Below, in pieces: positions 1 through 7,861 of a stretch of DNA of 64,000 bases. Below the pieces are notes generated by a model, which was given only the letters and a program-made list of their open reading frames with translations, had not been told where the DNA came from and did no database searches. This stretch comes from Elioraea rosea (GTDB lineage: Bacteria > Pseudomonadota > Alphaproteobacteria > Acetobacterales > Acetobacteraceae). Location: positions 17,084 to 81,083 of the forward strand of contig NZ_VFAC01000019.1 in the NCBI RefSeq assembly GCF_007644105.1. Reading direction: 5' to 3'. A program made the translations under genes and the position numbers. Position 1 is the stretch's first letter, and the number at the start of each line of letters is the position of its first letter.

Positions 1-292
1 GGCCCAGCCCCGCGAGGTCGCCAAGCGCCATGGCCTGGGCGCGGCCGGAACGGAAGCCGATGACCTCGAGCGCGACCTCGCGCCCATCGCGGGCTGTCGC
101 GACAAGCCGGTCGCCCACCGAAAGAAAGCCGGTGACGCCCTCGACCTCGACGGCAAGCCCGGTGACGGCACCGATCCGGCCCGAGAGCTGCAGCGGCGGA
201 AGCGCGCGAAGCGCCGCGGAGGCTGCGCCAAGCCGCTCGGTCAGCGGCAGGACGGGATCCTCCTCGGCGATGGCGTGCGACATCGGCAGCAT
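1..292 (-). CDS. fliI: Flagellum-specific ATPase FliI, N-terminal fragment
   Basis: About 97 residues are visible; the gene continues past the left edge of the window. The sequence reads as the N-terminal beta-barrel domain of FliI: GRIGAVTGLAVEVEG, then FLSVGDRLVA, then EVIGFRSGRAQAMALGDLAG, which corresponds to the FliI pattern of a short export-specific barrel ending in a VxGFxxGxAxxMPxG-like segment. The Walker motifs lie outside the window. FliI powers export of flagellar substrates at the inner membrane. I took the ATG at 292; a second ATG nine bases further in is also possible. A type III secretion ATPase of the YscN kind is the main alternative. Confidence 0.75.
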   Translation of the reverse strand, partial: MLPMSHAIAEEDPVLPLTERLGAASAALRALPPLQLSGRIGAVTGLAVEVEGVTGFLSVGDRLVATARDGREVALEVIGFRSGRAQAMALGDLAGLG

Positions 293-459
293 CCTGTCCA
301 ACCGCAATGGTGGCCTCTTCCTGGCGTGCTCCTGTGTGTGGAGCCGTGCGGGTTAAGGGACCGTGAAGCGATCTCGCCGCGGCGACGTTAACGGTGTGTG
401 AAGCCGAGTGGTGTCGGATGCACAAGCGGCGTCGTGGCCGCAACGCGAGAGGATCGGGA

Positions 460-1191
460 ATGCTGACGATGACGCGCTTGGGTGGGGTTGTTCGGGCCAT
501 GGCGGTGGCGATCGGGCTCGGCGCCTGCGGCCCGGCGCTGGCCGCGGTGACGATCTCGGAGACGCCGAACGGCAGCCCCGCCCCCTCGCTTACGATGCGC
601 GACAATCTCGACTGGCTTGCGCTCGGCGCGGTCGGAGGAACGAGCCCGGTGAGCGGCATCGTCGTGACGCTGTTCGGCGGCGCAGCGGCCGTCACCGGCA
701 GCAGCGACGGTCGCTACGCCGCGCCGTTCCTGACGGGGCAAAATGGCGAGGGGTTCGGCGCGGGCGGCAGCAGACAGCGCTCCGGCGTCGACGCCACGAC
801 CTATCTCACGACCGGATCGACGCTGGCGCAGCGCGATGCGCGTGCCGAGATCATCCTGCCCTACCTCACGCTCGACCTCGGGCTGCTCTGGGGATCGGTC
901 GATGACCACAACGCGCTCGCACTGTTCGCGGGGGACACGCTCGTCGGCACGGTGCGCGGCGGCGACGTGATCGCCGGTGCGTCCGGAAACCAGGGGCCGC
1001 AGGGAACACGGTACATCAACATCCGCTCGGACGCGGCGTTCGACCGCCTGGTGGCCTCCTCCGCCGGCTATGCGTTCGAGTTCGACAACATCGCCTTCGG
1101 CCCCGCAGTCGCCATCGCGGCGCCGGCGGCGCTCGGCGTGTTCGTCGTCGGCGTCCTCGGGCTTGCGGCGGTGCGACTGCGCTTCCGCTAG
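460..1191 (+). CDS. Secreted surface protein with C-terminal membrane anchor (PEP-CTERM-like)
   Basis: This 243-residue protein has a Sec signal peptide (residues 1 to about 29, ending GPALAA) and a hydrophobic C-terminal helix followed by the basic tail RLRFR, the layout of PEP-CTERM/exosortase-sorted proteins. A canonical PEP or VPLPA motif is not obvious. The central segment LLWGSVDDHNALALFAGDT resembles the exosortase-dependent Npun_F0296 surface-protein family, where a WGSVD-like motif is conserved. The ATG at 460 was chosen because GAGAGGA sits seven bases upstream and the signal peptide starts there. Its stop codon abuts the stop of the convergent methyltransferase gene with no spacer. 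Function unknown; no exosortase gene is in view. Confidence 0.65.
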   Translation: MLTMTRLGGVVRAMAVAIGLGACGPALAAVTISETPNGSPAPSLTMRDNLDWLALGAVGGTSPVSGIVVTLFGGAAAVTGSSDGRYAAPFLTGQNGEGFGAGGSRQRSGVDATTYLTTGSTLAQRDARAEIILPYLTLDLGLLWGSVDDHNALALFAGDTLVGTVRGGDVIAGASGNQGPQGTRYINIRSDAAFDRLVASSAGYAFEFDNIAFGPAVAIAAPAALGVFVVGVLGLAAVRLRFR

Positions 1192-1965
1192 CTACGCTGG
1201 ACCCTCAGCGCATCCGCGCTGCAAGCCTCTCGCCAGATCAGGGCGAGGCGAGAAGATGAAGTTCGCGACATAGGGCTTGCTCACGCTGAAGTTTTGGTGC
1301 GTCTCCGCATCGAACCGCTCGATCGGCAGAACCGTACCGCGGTGGAGGAACCAGCCGCGATAGCCGAGCGCTGCGAAATACGCGAAGGCCTCGTCGACGA
1401 TGCCCGGGCGATGCCTGTTCTCCAGCTCAACGATGATATTGGGGCGGCAGCGCTTGAGCACCCCCTCTGCGCCGTGGAACACGCTCATCTCGTGGCCCTC
1501 GACGTCGACCTTCAGGAAGGCCACGTCCTCCGTCACCGCCTCGTCGAGCGTCACGATCTCCACATCGACTTCCTCATCGCCCGAAACGGCATTGGCCGGC
1601 TCGATCGTCGCGAGCCCGAGCCCGTCCCGTGGTATGCGCAGCACGGCGCGGCCAGGACGATCCGACACAGAGGCCTCGCGGACCGTCACGCGCGTCGGGA
1701 AACGGCGGCGAAGATGCGCCGCCAGCGCCGGGTTCGGTTCGAAGGCAAGGCAGGCGCGCGAGACCCGGCGCATGAAGTACGTGTAGTCGCCCAGATGGGC
1801 ACCGACATCGACGGAAAGCTTCGAGCGGTCGCACAGGAGGTCGATGATGCGCACATGCGGGTCGCCCCAGCGCCATTCCTTGAAGGCGGCGTAGTGCGAC
1901 CCGAGCGCACCCTGGTCGCGATCGAGCCACGCATCGACGAAACGCGGAATCATGGCGTCAGGCAC
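1192..1965 (-). CDS. FkbM family SAM-dependent methyltransferase
   Basis: This 257-residue cytoplasmic protein shows the FkbM methyltransferase layout: the SAM-binding glycine-rich loop SVDVGAHLGDYTYF (residues 51-64), the acidic end of strand 2 AFEPNP (74-79), and the family hallmark FLKVDVEGHEMSVFHGA (150-166), followed by IIVELENRH. FkbM enzymes O-methylate small molecules, lipopolysaccharide sugars or other glycans; the substrate cannot be read from sequence. It stands alone on its strand, convergent with the upstream surface-protein gene. Starts at 1965 or at the ATG four codons later are equally plausible. Confidence 0.85.
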   Translation of the reverse strand: MPDAMIPRFVDAWLDRDQGALGSHYAAFKEWRWGDPHVRIIDLLCDRSKLSVDVGAHLGDYTYFMRRVSRACLAFEPNPALAAHLRRRFPTRVTVREASVSDRPGRAVLRIPRDGLGLATIEPANAVSGDEEVDVEIVTLDEAVTEDVAFLKVDVEGHEMSVFHGAEGVLKRCRPNIIVELENRHRPGIVDEAFAYFAALGYRGWFLHRGTVLPIERFDAETHQNFSVSKPYVANFIFSPRPDLARGLQRGCAEGPA

Positions 1966-2120
1966 TCCGTGGCGGATGGCGCCCGGCTGGGCGACGTGTT
2001 CAGTCGGGCAATGCCCGCGTCGAACCTGACCTGGCGAAATGGATCGTGGCGATCGTAACGCGGTTCGCGACCGGCTGGGGCGTCGTGCTGCCCTCTCTGT
2101 GGAGCTCCGCGAAAGAGACC

Positions 2121-2516
2121 TTACCGCCGCACCGGCCGCGGCGTGCCGTCCTCGTTCAGCGCCACGAAGGTGAAGGTCGCGACCGTGACTCGCTCATGCA
2201 CCTCGGCCTCACGGGGGCGGCGCCAGGCGCTGATCCGGAAGCGCAGCGAGGTGCGGCCGATGCCGAGCAGCTCCGCCCATACTGATACCTCGTCCCCCAC
2301 CTTCACCGGCCGGTGAAAGGCCATCGCCTCGATCGCCACCGTGGCCACGCGGCCCCTGGCCGCACGCCCCGCTGCGAGCCCGCCCGCGAGATCCATCTGC
2401 GCGAGAAGCCAGCCGCCGAATATGTCGCCGGAGGGGTTGGTGTCGGCCGGCATCGCCAAGGTGCGGAGCGCAGGCTCTCCGGGCGGAACCGTCTCCGGTG
2501 GCTCGGGCGTCACCAT
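2121..2516 (-). CDS. yciA: Acyl-CoA thioesterase, YciA-like hotdog fold
   Basis: This 131-residue single hotdog-domain protein hydrolyses acyl-CoA thioesters by family. The signature PADTNPSGDIFGGWLLAQMD (residues 24-43) is the YciA/BFIT-type motif, containing the catalytic Asn/Asp region; FTFVALNEDGTPRPV near the C terminus is also typical. A strong ribosome binding site, GAGGAG, precedes the ATG at 2516 and overlaps the stop codon of the upstream zapE gene (10-base gap), so the two are probably cotranscribed. The physiological role is likely control of free CoA or acyl-CoA pools. Confidence 0.88.
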   Translation of the reverse strand: MVTPEPPETVPPGEPALRTLAMPADTNPSGDIFGGWLLAQMDLAGGLAAGRAARGRVATVAIEAMAFHRPVKVGDEVSVWAELLGIGRTSLRFRISAWRRPREAEVHERVTVATFTFVALNEDGTPRPVRR

Positions 2517-2526
2517 GGCTTTCTCC

Positions 2527-3717
2527 TCAGGTCAGATGCGGCAGGGCGAGATAGTCCTCGCTCTGCATTTCCATCAACCGGCTCGCGGTGCGCTGGAACA
2601 TCGAGGCGTTCTCGCCGCGCTCGTACAGCCGGTCGGGGATGTCGGCGGCGGAGGCGACGAGCTTCACCCGGTGCTCGTAGAGCGCGTCGATCAGCGTGAT
2701 GAAGCGCCGGGCGCGGTCGAAATTCTGCGGCGAGAGGCGCGGAATGTCGTCGAGCACGAGCGCGTGCAGGTGCGTCGCCAGCGCCAGGTAGTCGGCCGGG
2801 CCGAGCGGCACGCCGCACAGCGCCTCGAAATCGGCCCGTGCGACGTGATTCAGCGCCAGCGGCAGCGTCACACGCCGGCCGAGCACCTCGAGCACGAGGG
2901 GTGCGGGGCTGCCCTCGCCGGCGAGCTCCTCGAAGGTGCGGCCGAGCGCGGCATCGGCCCGCGCATCCGCCGGCGCCCACCAGGTGCGCATGCCGAGGAT
3001 ACGGTCGCGCCGGTAGTCGCGCCCGCCATCGAGCACGATCACCTCGAGCCGCTCCTTGATGACGGCGATGAAGGGCAGGAACCGCTCGCGCTGCAGCCCG
3101 TCCCGATAGAGCTCGTCTGGCACCGTGTTCGAGGTGGCGACGACGATCACGCCGCGCGCGAACAGCGCCTCGAACAGCCGGCCGAGGATCATCGCATCGG
3201 CGATGTCGTGCACCTGGAACTCGTCAAAGCAGAGCAGGATCGACCGTTCCGCTACCTGGTCCGCGAGCGCGGGGATTGGGTCTGCCTCGTCGGAGCGCTG
3301 CCGGTGCGCGTGCAGGAAGCGCTGCACCTCCTGCATGAAGGCGTGGAAGTGCACGCGGCGTCGCCGCTCGGTCGGTGCGGAAACGAAGAACAGGTCCATC
3401 AGCATCGACTTGCCGCGCCCGACGGAGCCGACGAGGTAGAGCCCCTGCGGCACGTCCGTCCCATCCTCGCGGACGCGGCGCTGGCGTGCGCCGTCCGATC
3501 GGCCGAAGCCGAGCCGCGCGCGGAAGGCAGAGAGCAGCCCGCCCTGGCCCAGCTGGGGCGCTGGCGGGGCGTAGCCGGCCAACGCCCGCCAGAGCCCCTG
3601 GAGGCGTTCGGCCGCGAACTCCTGCGCCGTGTCGGGCATGAGCTCGCCGCGCGCCACGCGGGCACGCCAAGCCGGAAGCGGCCCCTGGGCGGTGGCGCTG
3701 TCGGTCGCGGCATCCAT
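2527..3717 (-). CDS. zapE: Cell division protein ZapE (AFG1-like ATPase)
   Basis: This 396-residue AFG1/ZapE P-loop ATPase has a Walker A GSVGRGKS at residues 97-104, a Walker B LLCFDEFQV around 161-169, and the family-specific ATSNTVPDELY sensor region followed by the late segment RLSPQNFDRARRFITLIDALY. ZapE destabilises FtsZ bundles and acts on the divisome, especially under low oxygen or heat in E. coli; the family is also linked to membrane protein turnover. Length matches the family. It precedes yciA on the same strand. Confidence 0.92.
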   Translation of the reverse strand: MDAATDSATAQGPLPAWRARVARGELMPDTAQEFAAERLQGLWRALAGYAPPAPQLGQGGLLSAFRARLGFGRSDGARQRRVREDGTDVPQGLYLVGSVGRGKSMLMDLFFVSAPTERRRRVHFHAFMQEVQRFLHAHRQRSDEADPIPALADQVAERSILLCFDEFQVHDIADAMILGRLFEALFARGVIVVATSNTVPDELYRDGLQRERFLPFIAVIKERLEVIVLDGGRDYRRDRILGMRTWWAPADARADAALGRTFEELAGEGSPAPLVLEVLGRRVTLPLALNHVARADFEALCGVPLGPADYLALATHLHALVLDDIPRLSPQNFDRARRFITLIDALYEHRVKLVASAADIPDRLYERGENASMFQRTASRLMEMQSEDYLALPHLT

Positions 3718-3771
3718 CGGGCAGGCGCCTTAGCCGAAGCGCGCCGCGGCGGCAACGCCGCCGGGCGGTGC

Positions 3772-4356
3772 TCAGCGCTGCAGGGCGAGGTAGTGGGCGA
3801 GCGCCTCGAGATCGGCCTCGGAGAGACCGTAGAGCGCCGCGTTCATCGCCGTGTCGGTGCCGCTGCGCTTCTGCTGCTGGTACTCGAGCATGGTGTGGAG
3901 GAGGAAGTCTTCCCGCTGCCCGGCGATTCGCGGAACCTGGTTCTGGCCCGAATAGTCCGGCAGGTGGCAGGAGCCGCAGTGATGCGTGGCCGACAGGGCC
4001 TTGCCGCGCTCCACCTTGGCCGCATCGCGCGCGGGTGGTTGCGGCTCGAGGGTGAGGCTCGCGTAGTAGGCGGCGAGGTCCTCGATGTCGCGGTCCACCA
4101 CGCCCTTCATCGCCTCGTTCATCGGCGGGAAGGCGCGAATTCCCTCGCGGAACAGGATCATCTGCAGGGTGAGGAACAGGGGCTGCTGGCCGGCGAGAGA
4201 GGGCACGAGGTCGAGCTGCGAGTTGCCACCCGGCCCGTGGCAGGCCGCACAGCTCTCGGCGAGCGCCTGGCCGCGCGCGGCATCCGCCGCCGCAACCGCG
4301 CCAGGAAAGAGAAGGGCCGCGGCGAGTGCCGCGGCCCCCATCAGTGTGGTGCGCAT
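3772..4356 (-). CDS. Periplasmic diheme cytochrome c
   Basis: This 194-residue protein has a signal peptide (residues 1 to about 24) and two class I haem-binding motifs, CAACH (36-40) and CGSCH (127-131), so it is a diheme c4/c553-like electron carrier. PPMNEAM (about 78-84) may provide an axial Met. The ATG at 4356 overlaps the stop codon of the upstream dehydrogenase by one base (TGATG), which indicates translational coupling. The likely job is to accept electrons from that PQQ-type dehydrogenase and pass them to the respiratory chain. Confidence 0.88.
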   Translation of the reverse strand: MRTTLMGAAALAAALLFPGAVAAADAARGQALAESCAACHGPGGNSQLDLVPSLAGQQPLFLTLQMILFREGIRAFPPMNEAMKGVVDRDIEDLAAYYASLTLEPQPPARDAAKVERGKALSATHHCGSCHLPDYSGQNQVPRIAGQREDFLLHTMLEYQQQKRSGTDTAMNAALYGLSEADLEALAHYLALQR

Positions 4357-5567
4357 CAACGGCGGCTGATGCGGTAGATCGCGCCGAGCTGCTCGTCCGC
4401 CACCAGGAGCGAGCCGTCCTGGAGCTGCTGCACGTCCACAGGCCGGCCGGTGAACTTCTCCCCGCTCGCATCGAGGAAGCCGGTCAGGAAGGGCTGGATG
4501 CCCGTCACGCGACCCTGCCCGTCGAGCTTCGCGACCACCACGTCGTAGCCGCTCTTCTTCTCGCGGTTCCACGAGCCGCGGCGGGCGATGAAGATCTGGT
4601 TCTCGTACTCGGCCCCGAACCCCGTGCCGCGGTAGAAGCGCATCCCCAGCGCCGCGACGTGAGGCCCGAGCTTGGCGGCGGGCTGCTCGAACTCGCTGCA
4701 GGCCCGGCGGGGCACCGCGGGGTCGTTCCAGTCGCCCACGCAGAACGGGAAGCCATGGTCCTCGCCAGAGCGGCGGACGCGATGCAGCGTGTCCTCGGGG
4801 ACGTCGTTGCCGGCCCAGTCGCGCCCGTTGTTGGTGGCCCAGAGCTCGCGCGTCGCCGGGTGGAAGTCGAAGCCGACCGAGTTGCGGATGCCGCGTGCCT
4901 CGATCCGGCGGTCCGACCCGTCGGGGCGGAATGACACCAGGATGGCGTAGCGGTCACGGTCGAACTCGCAGACATTGCAGGGCACGCCGACATTCGTATA
5001 GAGCCGCCCGTCCGGGCCGAACCCGGCGAACTTCCAGCCGTGATGCTCCTCTGGCGGAAGGTTGAAGGCGGAGGTCAGGTCGGTCGGCTGGCCGGGGTTG
5101 TCGAGCTTGCCCTCGATGCCCTCCCAGCGCAGCACCTGGTTGATGGCGATGACGGTCAGCGCCCCGTCCTTGAAGGCGATTCCGTTCGGCTGCTTCAGCC
5201 CCTGGGCGATGATGCGCACCCGGCGCTGGCCGCCCTCGTCGCTGATCGCGTACACGCGGCCGATCACGCGGGAGCCGACGAACACGGTGCCGCGATCGCC
5301 GACCGCCATCATCCGGGCACCTGGCGCGCCATGGGCCCAGACCTCGATCTTGAAGCCGTCGGGCACCCGCAGGTCGTTGATCGGAAGCTCGTTCTCTGGC
5401 GTGACGGTGAGCTTCGGCGCGTGCGGCGCGAGGGTGGGGCTCATCCCGCTGCCTTCACGGCCGACGGCCCATGCGGGAACCTGCTGCTGCTGCGCGTAGG
5501 CTGGCACCGCGGCTGCGGCAAGCAGCGCCGCGCCGAGCGCGAGGCGCATGGAGGCGAAGGTCGCCAT
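4356..5567 (-). CDS. PQQ-type sugar (sorbosone) dehydrogenase, periplasmic
   Basis: This 403-residue protein starts at the ATG 5567 (GGGAGAA upstream) with a signal peptide ending AVPAYAQ. The rest is a beta-propeller of the soluble glucose/L-sorbosone dehydrogenase family: LRVPDGFKIEVWAHG at the start, AQGLKQPNGIAF, then GIRNSVGFDFHPATRELWATNNGRDW and EDHGFPFC, which are the segments that line the PQQ/calcium site in this family. It probably oxidises a sugar or related alcohol in the periplasm. It is divergent from the PQQ biosynthesis operon and coupled to a diheme cytochrome c gene. Substrate is not predictable. Confidence 0.88.
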   Translation of the reverse strand: MATFASMRLALGAALLAAAAVPAYAQQQQVPAWAVGREGSGMSPTLAPHAPKLTVTPENELPINDLRVPDGFKIEVWAHGAPGARMMAVGDRGTVFVGSRVIGRVYAISDEGGQRRVRIIAQGLKQPNGIAFKDGALTVIAINQVLRWEGIEGKLDNPGQPTDLTSAFNLPPEEHHGWKFAGFGPDGRLYTNVGVPCNVCEFDRDRYAILVSFRPDGSDRRIEARGIRNSVGFDFHPATRELWATNNGRDWAGNDVPEDTLHRVRRSGEDHGFPFCVGDWNDPAVPRRACSEFEQPAAKLGPHVAALGMRFYRGTGFGAEYENQIFIARRGSWNREKKSGYDVVVAKLDGQGRVTGIQPFLTGFLDASGEKFTGRPVDVQQLQDGSLLVADEQLGAIYRISRR

Positions 5568-5648
5568 GGTTGCTTCTCCCTTGATGCTTGGCCGGCGAGG
5601 GGGCACCGGCGCGGCAACGCTCGCGAATGCGCGTTGAGCAGTCAACAG

Positions 5649-5724
5649 CAAGTTCAACCAACGCCAAGTTCAACCGGCCCGCGCACGCCTGGGCTGGCGT
5701 GCCGCGCCCGGCGCGCTATATGAT
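5649..5724 (+). promoter_or_regulatory. Candidate pqqA promoter with upstream direct repeat
   Basis: A good -10 hexamer, TATGAT, lies at 5719-5724, about 38 bases before the pqqA ATG; no convincing -35 hexamer lies 16-18 bases before it. Upstream, CAAGTTCAACC occurs twice (5649-5659 and 5665-5675), 16 bases apart, in the 194-base region shared with the divergent dehydrogenase operon. Paired direct repeats in place of a strong -35 suggest an activator site; this is inference. Confidence 0.4.
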
Positions 5725-5761
5725 GAGAGGTGCGGCAACAGACCGCGAGTGGGAGAACACC

Positions 5762-5857
5762 ATGACCGAGACCTGGGAAAGCCCGGCCTTCGACGAGATC
5801 CGTATGGATGCCGAGATCGGCTCCTACGCTGACGATCTGGCCGAAGAGCGCGATTGA
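5762..5857 (+). CDS. pqqA: PQQ precursor peptide PqqA
   Basis: This 31-residue peptide is the ribosomal precursor from which PQQ is cut. Glu18 and Tyr22 (AEIGSY) show the invariant E-x3-Y spacing of PqqA; these two residues are cross-linked by PqqE and become the PQQ backbone. The sequence is unusually acidic after the core (ADDLAEERD). The ATG at 5762 is preceded by GGGAG at 5750-5754. It is the first gene of pqqABCDE-arfB and is separated from pqqB by a strong hairpin. Confidence 0.93.
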   Translation: MTETWESPAFDEIRMDAEIGSYADDLAEERD

Positions 5858-5864
5858 TTCCGCC

Positions 5865-5903
5865 CCGGCGGCGGGGGAGCGTTCGCGCTTCCCTCGCCGC
5901 CGG
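5865..5903 (+). terminator. Stable UUCG-capped hairpin between pqqA and pqqB
   Basis: An inverted repeat starts seven bases after the pqqA stop. Arms 5865-5873 and 5895-5903 pair perfectly (CCGGCGGCG/CGCCGCCGG); after a single bulge at 5894 the stem continues with GGG/CCC, one G-U pair and AGCG/CGCT, capped by a TTCG tetraloop at 5882-5885. There is no T-run, so it is more likely a partial terminator or an RNA-stabilising 3' end for a short pqqA transcript than a complete stop. Confidence 0.65.
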
Positions 5904-5929
5904 CGGCCTCCAGGGCAGGTTCGCGCCCA

Positions 5930-6850
5930 ATGCATGTTCGTGTTCTCGGCTCCGCCGCTGGAGGCGGATTCCCACAGTGGAATTGCGCCTGCCGGTTGTG
6001 TCGCGGCGTTCGCGAGGGCACGGTGAAGGCATCCCCCCGCACCCAGGAGAGCACCGCCGTATCGGCTGATGGCGAGCGTTGGGTGCTGCTCAATACGAGC
6101 CCCGAGATCCGCTCCCAGATCGAGGCATTTCCGGCGCTTCACCCCAAGGCGCCCCGGCACACGCCGATTGGCGCGATCGTGCTCACCAACGGCGATCTCG
6201 ACCATGTGCTTGGGCTTCTCAGCCTCAGGGAGAGCCAGCCCCTGGTCGTCTATGCCGCGCCCTGCGTGCGGCGCGGGTTCATCGAAGGCAACAGCCTGGC
6301 CCGCACCCTCTCCCGGTTTCCGGGGCAGGTGACGTGGCACGACATCGCCGACGGCACCGACATTCCGCTTGCCGACCCGGAGGGTGCACCGCTCGGGCTG
6401 ACGCTTCGCGCCGCGCCCGCGCCAGGCCGCCCACCGCCGCATCTCAAGGGGCATGTCGAGGACGACCCGCTCGAGAGCATCGGCATCGCGCTGACCGAGA
6501 CCGAGACGGGTAGGCGGATGGCCTACGTCCCTGGCACGGCGGCGATCACGCCCGCGCTGCGCGGTCTGATGGACGGGGCCGATGCCGTGTTCCTCGACGG
6601 CACGTGCTGGTCGGACGACGAGCTGATCGCGCAGAAGCTCGGTACCGCGACGGCGACGAGCATGGGCCACGTTCCGGTCGGAGGCGGAGGCGGCAGCCTC
6701 GCTTCCCTCGCCGGGCTCGAGGCAGGCCGGCGCGTGCTGATCCACCTCAACAACACCAATCCGCTTCTCGACGAGGAGAGTGCGGAGCGCCGGGAGGCCG
6801 AGCGCGCCGGCTGGACGGTGGCGCATGACGGGATGGAGATCGTGCTGTGA
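5930..6850 (+). CDS. pqqB: PQQ biosynthesis protein PqqB
   Basis: This 306-residue member of the metallo-beta-lactamase superfamily has the PqqB-specific opening VRVLGSAAGGGFPQWNCAC (residues 3-21) with the zinc-site cysteines CACRLC, then TNGDLDHVLGLL in place of the usual HxHxDH motif, and GHVPVGG and HLNNTNP later. PqqB is an iron-dependent hydroxylase acting on the cross-linked Glu-Tyr intermediate in PQQ synthesis. Its stop overlaps the pqqC GTG start by four bases. Confidence 0.95.
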   Translation: MHVRVLGSAAGGGFPQWNCACRLCRGVREGTVKASPRTQESTAVSADGERWVLLNTSPEIRSQIEAFPALHPKAPRHTPIGAIVLTNGDLDHVLGLLSLRESQPLVVYAAPCVRRGFIEGNSLARTLSRFPGQVTWHDIADGTDIPLADPEGAPLGLTLRAAPAPGRPPPHLKGHVEDDPLESIGIALTETETGRRMAYVPGTAAITPALRGLMDGADAVFLDGTCWSDDELIAQKLGTATATSMGHVPVGGGGGSLASLAGLEAGRRVLIHLNNTNPLLDEESAERREAERAGWTVAHDGMEIVL

Positions 6851-7581
6851 CGGAACTGATCGATCCGCTTCGTCCGCCGCTTCCGCGGGAGGAGTTCATC
6901 GAGTGGCTTCGCCGTGAAGGGGCCGCGCGCTACCACGACCATCATCCGTTCCATCACCGGATGCATGCCGGCACGCTCTCGCGCTCCGACATCCAGGCCT
7001 GGGTGCGCAACCGGTTCTATTATCAGACGCGAATCCCCATCAAGGACGCGCTGATCCTCGCCAAGTCGGAGGACCCGGCCTTCCGCCGCATGTGGATCCG
7101 CCGGATCCGCGAGCATGACGGCGACGCCGAAGGCGAGGGCGGGCTTGCGCTGTGGCTCAGGCTCGCCGCAGGCGTGGGCCTCGATGTCGAGCGCGTGCGC
7201 ACCTGCGCGGACGTGCTTCCCGGTGTGCGCTTCGCCTGCGACAACTACGTTGCCCTCGTGCGGGAGCGGACGCTTCTCGAAGCGGTCGCCTCCTCGCTCA
7301 CGGAGTTCTTCTCGCCAGACATCATGAGCCGGCGGATCCTCGCCTGGGAAACGCACTACCCGTGGGTCGATCCCGGAATGATCACCTATTTCCGCAATCG
7401 CGTGCGCCAGGCCAAGGTGGACAGCGAGGAGGCGATCGGCTTCGTCGTCCAGAACGCCGACACATACGCAAAGCAGCATGCCTCCGTCGCGGCGCTGATC
7501 CGCAAGACCGAGATCCTCTGGCACCTGCTCGACTGCGTCGAGAAGGACCAGGCCAAGGCGCCGGATGCGGCCGCGGCGTGA
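6847..7581 (+). CDS. pqqC: Pyrroloquinoline-quinone synthase PqqC
   Basis: This 244-residue all-helical oxidase catalyses the last, cofactor-free eight-electron oxidation and ring closure that yields PQQ. Family features are clear: the HHPFHHRMHAG stretch (residues 36-46), WVRNRFYYQTRIPIKDA, REHDGD and FVVQNADTYAKQ. It starts with GTG at 6847, overlapping pqqB (GTGA), and is followed directly by pqqD. Length is close to the usual 235-250. Confidence 0.95.
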   Translation: MTELIDPLRPPLPREEFIEWLRREGAARYHDHHPFHHRMHAGTLSRSDIQAWVRNRFYYQTRIPIKDALILAKSEDPAFRRMWIRRIREHDGDAEGEGGLALWLRLAAGVGLDVERVRTCADVLPGVRFACDNYVALVRERTLLEAVASSLTEFFSPDIMSRRILAWETHYPWVDPGMITYFRNRVRQAKVDSEEAIGFVVQNADTYAKQHASVAALIRKTEILWHLLDCVEKDQAKAPDAAAA

Positions 7582-7582
7582 G

Positions 7583-7861
7583 ATGTCGCCCGACGCCCGC
7601 CCTCTGCTCGCGCCGCGCGCGCGCCTCCGCGAGGACCGGCAGACCGGGCGGACGCTGCTGCTCTACCCCGAGGCGGGGCTTGCGTTGAACCTCACGGCGG
7701 CGGCGACGCTGAGGCTCTGCGACGGCGAGCGCACCCTCTCCCAGATCGCCGCACTCCTGGCCGAGCGTTTCGGGCGCGAGACCGGGGAAGTCGCCGCCGA
7801 GATCACGCCGTTCCTCGACCAGCTCGTCTCCCGCGGCCTCGTGCGCGAGGCGGCGCCATGA
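7583..7861 (+). CDS. pqqD: PQQ peptide chaperone PqqD
   Basis: This 92-residue protein is the RiPP recognition element that binds PqqA and presents it to PqqE. The family pattern is present: P-x-L-x-PRARLRED, LLYPEAGLALN, CDGERTLSQIAALLAERF and FLDQLVSRGLV. I chose the ATG at 7583, one base after the pqqC stop; an in-frame ATG at 7565 inside pqqC would add six residues. Its stop overlaps the pqqE ATG (ATGA). Confidence 0.92.
   Translation: MSPDARPLLAPRARLREDRQTGRTLLLYPEAGLALNLTAAATLRLCDGERTLSQIAALLAERFGRETGEVAAEITPFLDQLVSRGLVREAAP

Noticed and set aside
2341..4377. 678-residue open frame on the + strand
   Set aside because: It lies antisense to zapE and the cytochrome c gene, which have clear motifs; it has no recognisable domain and reflects high GC content.
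5634..5645. TTGAGCAGTCAA as an FNR box upstream of pqqA
   Set aside because: The half sites TTGA and TCAA are separated by four bases, not the six needed for FNR/FixK.
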